Source of the DNA: Pseudomonas lini
GTDB lineage: Bacteria; Pseudomonadota; Gammaproteobacteria; Pseudomonadales; Pseudomonadaceae
Reading direction: 5' to 3'
DNA length: 64,000 nucleotides
NCBI RefSeq assembly: GCF_964063345.1
Contig: NZ_OZ061318.1
Coordinates: forward strand, 4,402,001 to 4,466,000
This document shows, one piece after another, positions 55,085-62,496 of this stretch (within the stretch, counting starts at the first letter, position 1; the number at the start of each line of letters is the position of its first letter). The notes under the pieces were generated by a model. It did no database searches and had not been told where the DNA came from. It saw nothing but the letters and a program-made list of their open reading frames with translations. The translations under genes were made by a program, and so were the position numbers.

Positions 55085-56185
55085 ATGTTCCGCTATGCCT
55101 TGTCCCTCGCATTGCCGGTCAGTCTGGCTTTTTTATTGTCTGCGTGTGGCCATGAAGAGGCGCCTCAAGTCACCGTCCGCCCGGCCATGGTCGTACAGCC
55201 AGAGCCTTCGGCTCAGGCCATGGAAAGTTATCCCGGTGAAGTTCGTGCGCGCTATGAGCCGGATCTGGCCTTTCGCATTGGCGGCAAGGTCAGCCGACGA
55301 TTGGTCGAGGAAGGCCAGCGGGTCAAGGCTGACCAGCCCTTGGCGGAACTCGATCCTCAGGACGTGCGCCTGCAACTGGAAGCCACCCGTGCCCAGGTCG
55401 CGGCCGCCGAAGCCAACCTGAGCCTGGTGCGCGCCGAGCGTGATCGCTACAAGACCCTGATGGAGCGGCAGATGGTCAGCCGTTCGCAGTACGACAATGC
55501 GGAAAATCTCTACCGCTCCGGTGAAGCACGCCTCAAGCAAATCAAAGCCGAATTCAACGTTTCGACCAATCAGGCCAGTTACGCGGTGCTGCGTGCGCCG
55601 CAGGATGGCGTGGTGGCCAAACGTGCGGTTGAAGTCGGGCAAGTGGTCGCGGCCGGGCAAACCGTGTTTACCCTCGCCACCGATGGCGAGCGTGAAGTGT
55701 TGATCAGCCTCCCGGAGCAGAGCTTCGGTCGCTTCAAGGTTGGCCAACCGGTCTCGGTGGAACTCTGGACCCAACCCGATCAACGTTTCCCCGGACGCAT
55801 CCGTGAACTGTCGCCTGCGGCCGATCCGAAATCCCGCACCTTCGCCGCCCGTATCGCTTTTACCGCCGGCAAGGTTCCCGCCGAATTGGGCCAGAGCGCC
55901 CGGGTGTTCATCCAGACCGCCGAAGTAGTGGCGTTGTCGGTTCCATTATCGGCGGTCACTGCGGAAAACGGTGCCACTTATGTGTGGGTGGTCGGCGGCA
56001 ACAACACCTTGAAAAAAGTCCCGGTGCGGGTCGGTGCATTCGGCGAGAAAACCGTGCCGGTGCTCGAAGGCCTGAACGCCAGCGACTGGGTGGTGGCGGC
56101 CGGTGTTCATGTGCTTCACGACGGGCAGCAAGTGCGCCCGGTGGATCGCTCCAACCGCGTGGTCAATCTGGCGCACAAGGAGTAA
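55085..56185 (+). CDS. mexJ: RND efflux periplasmic adaptor MexJ-like
   Basis: 366 residues, membrane-fusion (HlyD/AcrA) family. Lipoprotein signal MFRYALSLALPVSLAFLLSAC (lipid cysteine at 21). Barrel/lipoyl parts (AFRIGGKVSRRLVEEGQRVKADQPLAELDP; APQDGVVAKRAVEVGQVVAAGQ) flank a coiled coil (about 95-155). It links the inner-membrane pump to an outer-membrane channel that is not encoded here. It is expected to be repressed by MexL. Confidence 0.92.
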   Translation: MFRYALSLALPVSLAFLLSACGHEEAPQVTVRPAMVVQPEPSAQAMESYPGEVRARYEPDLAFRIGGKVSRRLVEEGQRVKADQPLAELDPQDVRLQLEATRAQVAAAEANLSLVRAERDRYKTLMERQMVSRSQYDNAENLYRSGEARLKQIKAEFNVSTNQASYAVLRAPQDGVVAKRAVEVGQVVAAGQTVFTLATDGEREVLISLPEQSFGRFKVGQPVSVELWTQPDQRFPGRIRELSPAADPKSRTFAARIAFTAGKVPAELGQSARVFIQTAEVVALSVPLSAVTAENGATYVWVVGGNNTLKKVPVRVGAFGEKTVPVLEGLNASDWVVAAGVHVLHDGQQVRPVDRSNRVVNLAHKE

Positions 56186-56191
56186 TCCCCG

Positions 56192-59100
56192 ATGGGTTTC
56201 AATCTTTCCGAATGGGCGCTGCGTAACCGCCAGATCGTACTGTTCCTGATGCTCTTGCTGGCCGTCGTCGGCGCGTTGTCCTACACCAAGCTCGGCCAAA
56301 GTGAAGACCCGCCGTTCACCTTCAAGGCCATGGTGATTCGCACCAACTGGCCTGGCGCCACGGCCGAGGAAGTATCGCGCCAGGTTACCGAGCGCATTGA
56401 AAAGAAACTGATGGAAACCGGCGAGTACGACCGGATCGCTTCATTTTCCCGGCCGGGTGAGTCACAGGTCACGTTTATTGCTCGGGATTCGATGCACTCG
56501 GTGGAAATTCCGGAGCTCTGGTATCAGGTCCGCAAGAAGGTCAGCGACATTCGCCACACTTTGCCTCCGGGCATCCAGGGGCCCTTCTTCAACGATGAGT
56601 TCGGCACCACATTCGGCAACATCTACGCCCTGACCGGCGAAGGTTTTGATTACGCGGTGCTCAAGGACTACGCCGACCGTGTCCAGATTCAACTGCAACG
56701 GGTCAAGGATGTGGGCAAGGTCGATCTGATCGGGCTGCAGGACGAGAAGATCTGGATCGAGCTCTCCAACGTCAAACTGGCCACCCTCGGGTTGCCGTTG
56801 GCGACGGTGCAGCAGGCGCTTGAAGAGCAGAACGCGATGTCCACCGCAGGTTTCTTCGAAACCACCAGCGAGCGTTTGCAGCTACGGGTCTCGGGGAATT
56901 TTCAGACGGTCGATGAGATCAAGAACTTTCCGATCCGCGTCGAAGATCGCACATTCCGCATTGGCGATGTGGCGAACGTTCGTCGTGGCTTCAACGATCC
57001 ACCGGCGCCGCGCATGCGCTTCATGGCTGAAGACGCCATCGGCTTGGCGGTGGCCATGAAGGGCGGTGGCGACATTCTGATTCTGGGTAAAGCGCTGGAA
57101 GTCGAATTCGCCCGAATCCAGAAAAATCTCCCGGCTGGCATGCAGCTGCGCAAAGTGTCCGATCAACCCGCTGCGGTGAAAACCGGTGTCGGCGAGTTTG
57201 TTCAGGTGCTGGTGGAGGCTCTGGCAATCGTTCTGTTGGTGAGCTTCTTCTCCCTCGGTGTGCGCACCGGCATGGTCGTGGCGCTGGCGATTCCACTGGT
57301 GTTGGCGATGACTTTCGCCTGCATGTACTACCTTGGCATTGGTCTGCACAAGATTTCCCTCGGCGCGCTGGTGCTGGCGCTGGGGTTGCTGGTGGACGAC
57401 GCGATCATCGCTGTGGAAATGATGGCGATCAAAATGGAGCAGGGCTTCGACCGGGTCAAAGCCGCCAGCTATGCCTGGACCAGTACCGCGTTCCCGATGC
57501 TCACTGGTACATTGATCACCGCCGCCGGATTCCTGCCGATTGCCACCGCGCAATCGGGCACCGGCGAATACACCCGTTCGATCTTCCAGGTGGTGACCAT
57601 CGCGTTGGTGGCATCGTGGATTGCCGCCGTAGTCTTTGTGCCTTATCTGGGGGAAAAACTCCTGCCCGATCTGGCGAAAATTCATGCAGCCAAGCATGGC
57701 ATCGGCAACGGCCAACCCGACCCTTATGGCACACCGTTCTATCAGCGTGTCAGACGGCTGGTGGAATGGTGCGTGCGCCGGCGCAAAACGGTGATCGTCC
57801 TGACCGTCGTGATGTTTGTCGCGTCAGTGGTGCTGTTCCGTTTCGTGCCGCAGCAGTTCTTCCCGGCTTCGGGGCGACTGGAGTTGATGGTCGATCTGAA
57901 GCTGGCCGAAGGGGCGTCCTTGAGCAACACCAGCGATGAGGTCAAACGCCTCGAAGGCCTGCTCAAGGATCACGCCGGGATCGACAACTACGTGGCGTAT
58001 GTTGGCACCGGTTCGCCGCGTTTCTACCTGCCGCTGGATCAGCAGCTTCCGGCAGCGAGCTTCGCCCAGTTTGTCGTCCTGGCCAAGACCATCGAGGAAC
58101 GCGAAACCCTGCGAACCTGGCTGATCGAAACCCTCAACGAACAATTCCCGGCCTTGCGCTCGCGGGTCACGCGGTTGGAGAACGGCCCGCCAGTTGGCTA
58201 TCCGGTACAGTTCCGGGTAACCGGTGAGCACATCGAGGAAGTCCGCGCATTGGCCCGTAAAGTAGCGGCCAAGGTTCGCGAAAACCCACACGTGGTCAAC
58301 GTGCATCTGGACTGGGAAGAGCCGAGCAAAGTCGTTTACCTGAACGTCGATCAGGACCGCGCGCGGGCGCTGGGGGTGAGCACTGCGAACCTCTCCGGTT
58401 TCCTGCGAAGCTCGCTGACCGGTGCCAGCGTCAGCCAGTACCGCGAAGACAACGAGTTGATCGAGATCCTGCTGCGCGGCACGGTGCATGAGCGCACCGA
58501 GCTGGGGTTGCTGCCAAGTCTGGCGGTGCCGACTGACAATGGTCGCAGTGTGGCGCTGTCGCAGATTGCAACGCTGGAATATGGCTTCGAAGAAGGCATC
58601 ATCTGGCACCGTAACCGTCTGCCCAACGTGACGGTTCGCGCCGACATCTATGGCAAGGAACAGCCGGCGACGCTGGTGCAGCAAATCATGCCGACCCTCG
58701 ATCCGATTCGCGCCGAATTGCCAGACGGCTATCTGCTGGACGTCGGCGGTACGGTGGAAGACTCGGCCCGCGGGCAGAACTCGGTGAAGGCCGGTGTGCC
58801 GTTATTCATCGTGGTGGTGCTGACGTTGCTGATGCTGCAACTGCGCAGTTTCTCGCGCACGGTGATGGTGTTTCTGACGGCGCCACTGGGGCTGATTGGT
58901 GTGACGCTGTTTCTGATGGTGTTCCGTCAGCCGTTCGGTTTTGTGGCGATGCTCGGGACGATCGCCTTGTCCGGGATGATCATGCGTAACTCGGTGATTC
59001 TGGTGGATCAGATTGAGCAGGATATCGCTGCCGGGCTTAAGCCTTGGCAAGCGATTATCGAGGCGACGGTACGGCGGTTCCGACCGATTGTGCTGACGGC

Positions 59101-59263
59101 GTTGGCGGCGGTGTTGGCGATGATTCCATTGTCGCGCAGTGTGTTTTTCGGGCCGATGGCGGTGGCGATCATGGGCGGGCTGATTGTGGCGACGGCGTTG
59201 ACGTTGCTGTTTTTGCCGGCGTTGTATGCGGCTTGGTTCCGAATCAAAAAAGACTCGGCGTGA
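56192..59263 (+). CDS. mexK: RND multidrug efflux transporter MexK-like
   Basis: 1023 residues with the AcrB-type duplicated 12-helix fold. TM4 carries the proton-relay aspartates in LLVDDAIIAVE. In TM10 the position I align with AcrB Lys940 reads Arg (SGMIMRNSVILVDQ). Two large periplasmic domains follow TM1 and TM7. ATG lies 6 bases after mexJ, so they are co-expressed. P. aeruginosa MexJK exports triclosan and erythromycin using OpmH or OprM; substrates here are inferred. Confidence 0.93.
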   Translation: MGFNLSEWALRNRQIVLFLMLLLAVVGALSYTKLGQSEDPPFTFKAMVIRTNWPGATAEEVSRQVTERIEKKLMETGEYDRIASFSRPGESQVTFIARDSMHSVEIPELWYQVRKKVSDIRHTLPPGIQGPFFNDEFGTTFGNIYALTGEGFDYAVLKDYADRVQIQLQRVKDVGKVDLIGLQDEKIWIELSNVKLATLGLPLATVQQALEEQNAMSTAGFFETTSERLQLRVSGNFQTVDEIKNFPIRVEDRTFRIGDVANVRRGFNDPPAPRMRFMAEDAIGLAVAMKGGGDILILGKALEVEFARIQKNLPAGMQLRKVSDQPAAVKTGVGEFVQVLVEALAIVLLVSFFSLGVRTGMVVALAIPLVLAMTFACMYYLGIGLHKISLGALVLALGLLVDDAIIAVEMMAIKMEQGFDRVKAASYAWTSTAFPMLTGTLITAAGFLPIATAQSGTGEYTRSIFQVVTIALVASWIAAVVFVPYLGEKLLPDLAKIHAAKHGIGNGQPDPYGTPFYQRVRRLVEWCVRRRKTVIVLTVVMFVASVVLFRFVPQQFFPASGRLELMVDLKLAEGASLSNTSDEVKRLEGLLKDHAGIDNYVAYVGTGSPRFYLPLDQQLPAASFAQFVVLAKTIEERETLRTWLIETLNEQFPALRSRVTRLENGPPVGYPVQFRVTGEHIEEVRALARKVAAKVRENPHVVNVHLDWEEPSKVVYLNVDQDRARALGVSTANLSGFLRSSLTGASVSQYREDNELIEILLRGTVHERTELGLLPSLAVPTDNGRSVALSQIATLEYGFEEGIIWHRNRLPNVTVRADIYGKEQPATLVQQIMPTLDPIRAELPDGYLLDVGGTVEDSARGQNSVKAGVPLFIVVVLTLLMLQLRSFSRTVMVFLTAPLGLIGVTLFLMVFRQPFGFVAMLGTIALSGMIMRNSVILVDQIEQDIAAGLKPWQAIIEATVRRFRPIVLTALAAVLAMIPLSRSVFFGPMAVAIMGGLIVATALTLLFLPALYAAWFRIKKDSA

Positions 59264-59640
59264 TCTTGGCGGCCTTCGGGCCGACCATGTTGTGGGTGAC
59301 CGAGTACATATCCATTTCTGCGGTAACGGCCACTTACGGTTTCGACCTTACGTCGAGTCCCTTTTGGCAAACGCCCCAAAAGGAACCAAAAGGTCTCGCC
59401 CCAAGCGTCCGGCCCCTCGCTGAGGCTCGGCGTTCCTTCGCTCCGGTATCCATCTGGGGGCATCGCCCTACGGTTGGCTTCGCTTCAACCTACATGCGAT
59501 GGGTTCGACTGCGTCGAACGGCGCTGCGCGCCAATCCCCAGATGAACACCTGCGCTCAGCCTCCCGAAGGGGCGGGTGGATCAAGATCAAAAGCCAGATC
59601 AAAAGCTGCAGGCGAGCTAACGCTCGGCCTGTTGAGTGGT
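59264..59640. repeat. Long interspersed noncoding repeat (about 375 bp)
   Basis: Starts just after mexK. Contains segments I recall from many fluorescens/putida intergenic regions: GACCGAGTACATATCC, CCAAAAGGAACCAAAAGG(TC), GCCCCTCGCTGAGGCTCGGC, GATCAAGATCAAAAGC. Open frames over it have biased, repeat-like composition and are not genes. It is closed by a REP at 59666. The exact ends are inferred. Confidence 0.7.
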
Positions 59641-59665
59641 GAGGGGCGGGTGTACGCCGCTCCAC

Positions 59666-59690
59666 TGTGGGAGCGGGCTTGCTCGCGAAG
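59666..59690. repeat. REP palindrome
   Basis: A single diverged copy (GGAGCGGGCTTGCTCGCG) after the long repeat. Confidence 0.8.
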
Positions 59691-59825
59691 GCGGCCTGAC
59701 AGCCAACCAGTTTCTGCGGATGCACCTGATAGCTCATCGCTCCAGGCATTGTTTATAAACGATCAAACATAAAGGAAACATCCGACAAGTTTTTCAGGTT
59801 GTCTGTCGGAAGCGCGACCTCTAGC

Positions 59826-60064
59826 CTTGGATCGTCGCTGCAAAAAGCAGCGACCGGGTTTCGCAGCCCGGTTAAACTTCAGACGCACAGCGTCCACCAT
59901 CCGAAAGCGGGCGCTTTTTATGCCTGTGTTATGGCGGCTGTGCGCGGGATACCTTCGGGTATGCCGGGTTCCTGAAGTCCCGGTCTGCGAACCTGCGTAC
60001 AGCTGCCACCTTAAATTCGCTTCGCAGCGATCGGTGGCAGCTCCATTACTTCAGGAGCTACACA
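59826..60064 (+). promoter_or_regulatory. Highly structured mRNA leader of the DUF6124 gene
   Basis: Successive hairpins: GTCGCTGC/GCAGCGAC (59834-59854), CCGGG/CCCGG (59854-59871), a UUCG-capped stem at about 59946-59964 (GGGATACC TTCG GGTATGCC), and AGCTGCCACC/GGTGGCAGCT (60001-60042), which encloses TCGCT TCGC AGCGA. The last stem ends 9 bases before the CAGGAG ribosome site. The frame of the DUF6124 gene stays open upstream through the leader from 59873 but lacks a good start. I believe the same layout occurs before related genes in other pseudomonads. Confidence 0.65.
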
Positions 60065-60448
60065 ATGATCAAAGACAGTCCAAATCCCCCCGAAGCAGAA
60101 CCAGAAATAGAAACTGATTCCGTTTCCCCCTACGCTTTCCTCAATTCCAGGAAACTCCACGACGCGGCGATCCGCGCGCTCGATCATTATCTCGCCCCTG
60201 CGGCCGAAAAAAAGGCCAAAGCCGATCGTCGTCCCAGTACGATTTTCGTCATCGGTCCAAACGTCGATTCGGAAACTCTCCTGGCTCATGCCTGTGAAAC
60301 CCTTGCCACGGCCAATGTCATGGCCAGTGAGTTAGCCTTCGACCTGACCGGCCCCACGTGCAACTTGGTGCTGGGGATTCAACAGATGATTTCACTAGCG
60401 GAGTTGTCGGTAAATCGCGTGCTGGATAATCTGGATCCGCAACAGTAG
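60065..60448 (+). CDS. DUF6124 family protein
   Basis: 127 residues: MIKDSPNPPEAEPE at the start, an acidic tail, then FLNSRKLHDAAIRALDHYLAP, a basic linker, IFVIGPNVDSETLLAHACETLATANVMASELAFDLTGPTCNLVLGIQQMISLAELSVNRVLD, which is helical. This matches the small Pseudomonas-restricted DUF6124/DUF3077-like proteins that occur in several copies per genome. Function unknown. ATG 60065 follows CAGGAG. The preceding structured leader suggests post-transcriptional control. Confidence 0.85.
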   Translation: MIKDSPNPPEAEPEIETDSVSPYAFLNSRKLHDAAIRALDHYLAPAAEKKAKADRRPSTIFVIGPNVDSETLLAHACETLATANVMASELAFDLTGPTCNLVLGIQQMISLAELSVNRVLDNLDPQQ

Positions 60449-60456
60449 CGCAAAAG

Positions 60457-60494
60457 AAAAAGCCCGCTGAACCTTCAAAGGTCAGCGGGCTTTT
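60457..60494. terminator. Bidirectional rho-independent terminator
   Basis: AAAAAGCCCGCTGA pairs with TCAGCGGGCTTTT; an inner CCTT/AAGG extends the stem. Lies between the convergent DUF6124 and DUF4197 genes. Confidence 0.9.
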
Positions 60495-60517
60495 CGTGAT
60501 GAGCAGCACTTGGAAAA

Positions 60518-61207
60518 TTACAACGTACCAAACACCTTCTTCGCCAAACTGGTCGCCGCCGCCGCAGGGTTCTGGCGAATGGTTTCTTCCTGCTTGCCAA
60601 TCATCTCGAACAAACCGTTCAACGCCTGCTCGGTCACGTAGCTTTCGATGTTGGCATTTTTCGCATCCAGCACACCCAGAGTCGCCGCTTGCCCGGCGAA
60701 CGAGTTGTATTGCTGGGCCAGGCCGACCTGGTCAGTGGCTTGTTTGACGATCGGCAGGAACTTGGTGCGGATCTGTTCGCGGCTGGTTTTGCTCAGGTAC
60801 TGCGTCGCCGAGTCCTTGCCGCCGCTGAGGATCCCCTTGGCATCTTCCACGGTCATCTTCTTCACCGCATCCACCAGGATCGGCTGAGCCTGCGTCACGG
60901 CCGTTTCAGCCGCTTTGTTCATGCTGGTTTCCAGTTGATCGACCTGATCGCCCATGCCGAACTGTTTCATTTTCTTGGCGACCTTACCCAGCTTGCCTGG
61001 CAGTTCGATCTTCACCTCCGGGTTGTTGCTGAAGCCGCCGGGTGTGCCGAGTTGTTTGACGGCCAGTTGCGCGCCTTGGGTCAGGGCGTCCTTGAGACCG
61101 CCGGAGGCGTCTTGTTGCGACAGGTCACTGAGAGAGCCTGCCAGGGCGTTGGCGCAGATTATCAAGCCTGCGCACAGGCCGGCGAAGCGAAGGGTAGGGC
61201 GGAGCAT
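60518..61207 (-). CDS. DUF4197 family secreted protein
   Basis: 229 residues with an N-terminal signal (MLRPTLRFAGLCAGLIICANALA). The mature protein is mainly helical and begins SLSDLSQQDASGGLKDALTQGAQLAVKQLGTPGGF, the DUF4197 start; the end VTEQALNGLFEMIGKQEETIRQNPAAAATSLAKKVFG is also conserved in the family. Function unknown, periplasmic by prediction. Monocistronic or followed by the terminator. Confidence 0.9.
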   Translation of the reverse strand: MLRPTLRFAGLCAGLIICANALAGSLSDLSQQDASGGLKDALTQGAQLAVKQLGTPGGFSNNPEVKIELPGKLGKVAKKMKQFGMGDQVDQLETSMNKAAETAVTQAQPILVDAVKKMTVEDAKGILSGGKDSATQYLSKTSREQIRTKFLPIVKQATDQVGLAQQYNSFAGQAATLGVLDAKNANIESYVTEQALNGLFEMIGKQEETIRQNPAAAATSLAKKVFGTL

Positions 61208-61262
61208 GGCGGCTTCCTTATTCAGAAAAAAAGGCTCAGAAAAAAAGGTTTAGAAAATAGAA

Positions 61263-61661
61263 CTAGCGGGCGGCGTCCACGCGGATTTTCAGGGGTTGCG
61301 GATCTTTGCCATCCAGTTGCACGGCGTGATTTTCAGTGGTGATAAACATCAGCTTGCCGTCCACTTCGATACGGGCGCTAACCGAATAGCGATGGCCGGG
61401 TTTGACCTGCGCCGGATCGTAGCTCAAATGGAACGGCAACGGCACCTGGCCTTTGACCGGGCCCTTCTGTTCGTCGAGCACTACCGCCGGTGCGTCGGCC
61501 AGGGACACATCTTGCAAGCTGACGCTCAAAGTCGCGCTCGGTGGCAGAGCAATGCGTTGCAGATAGAACACTTCGCCGTCGAGGCTGGCGTTGGCGGTCG
61601 GTTGTGTCGACTGGCAGGCACCGAGCAGGGTAGTCAGCAGGACGAGTGAGAGTTTTTTCAT
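61263..61661 (-). CDS. YbaY family lipoprotein
   Basis: 132 residues. Lipoprotein signal MKKLSLVLLTTLLGAC (lipid cysteine at 16). The YbaY beta-sandwich shows GEVFYLQRIALPPSATLSVSLQDVS and FHLSYDPAQVKPGHRYSVSARIEVDGKLMFITT. It resembles secretin-pilotin-like folds; role unknown in most bacteria. It lies 51 bases downstream of a related gene without a signal peptide, with a GC-rich hairpin (about 61684-61703) in between. Confidence 0.9.
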   Translation of the reverse strand: MKKLSLVLLTTLLGACQSTQPTANASLDGEVFYLQRIALPPSATLSVSLQDVSLADAPAVVLDEQKGPVKGQVPLPFHLSYDPAQVKPGHRYSVSARIEVDGKLMFITTENHAVQLDGKDPQPLKIRVDAAR

Positions 61662-61712
61662 TGGGAGCCTCTATGACATAAGCGCCGGAAGAAGCCCGGC
61701 GCTCAAAGGAAT

Positions 61713-62399
61713 TTAGCGGATTTTGCCAAGAGCGTCCGTGAACAAACGTAATGACCGGGGCAGCCACTGGTTAAGCGTCTGTAATCGACTTGAATGTGAT
61801 AAGTACGATGCCGGTGCAAGTTCGACCTGGCTTGGAGACACGCTAATACGTTGGTGGTAACGGTTTTCGATGCCGGTCAGTGCGTAACGTTTGCCGGGTA
61901 ATACGCTATCCGGATCGTACTTCAGGTAAAACGAAGTGGCGGTTTGTTCATCGTGGCTGACGCGAACCAGTTGAACTTCAGGTTGCTCGCTTTCATGCAG
62001 ACTGATAGTCACTGCCTGTTCTGTCGCGAAGGCCGCAGGCTCTTGAGCTTCGATATACAACAGCCCGATCGGGCTCAAGTGCAAGGTCTGGCGATGGGGC
62101 GTGCGATTCACGATAACGAAGTAATCCTGTTCCAGCAGTAACGCCCGTCGATTGTGGAACATCTGGATGTTGATCTGATACTTGACGCCGATATTGCTGT
62201 AGAGGTGCGGGAATGAAAAATTCCATTGGCCATCGGCAATTGAAGGATGGTGCCAGTCCAGCACTTTTATCGGAGGCGTTGAGTTGGCAGTCTGGACGCT
62301 GATAACGGTTTCGCGCTCGCCATCATCGGCAGCGACAAAGTCTGGAGGCAGGCTGAAAGTTACAGTGACATGAGGGTTCGTATCATTTAAGAGGCTCAT
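61713..62399 (-). CDS. Cytoplasmic YbaY-like protein, 228 residues
   Basis: No signal peptide. The second half resembles the YbaY lipoprotein next to it: AVTISLHESEQPEVQLVRVSHDEQTATSFYLKYDPDSVLPGKRYALTGIEN matches the SVSLQDVS, SYDPAQVKPGHRYSVSA pattern. The first half (PPIKVLDWHHPSIADGQWNFSFPHLYSNIGVKYQINIQ) may be a second, diverged copy. So the pair appears to have arisen by duplication, with loss or gain of the export signal. Function unknown. Confidence 0.75.
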   Translation of the reverse strand: MSLLNDTNPHVTVTFSLPPDFVAADDGERETVISVQTANSTPPIKVLDWHHPSIADGQWNFSFPHLYSNIGVKYQINIQMFHNRRALLLEQDYFVIVNRTPHRQTLHLSPIGLLYIEAQEPAAFATEQAVTISLHESEQPEVQLVRVSHDEQTATSFYLKYDPDSVLPGKRYALTGIENRYHQRISVSPSQVELAPASYLSHSSRLQTLNQWLPRSLRLFTDALGKIR

Positions 62400-62496
62400 C
62401 GCGATGTCCTTATCGTGATCGGTTAGAAAAGCCTATTAATTCATGAATCAAGTAACCGGAAAACATCCGTGTCTTCCGGTTAGTTGTCTGCAAGTT

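Noticed and set aside
59044..59772. 242-residue open frame crossing the mexK 3' end and the following repeat
   Set aside because: It overlaps mexK out of frame and runs through an interspersed noncoding repeat.
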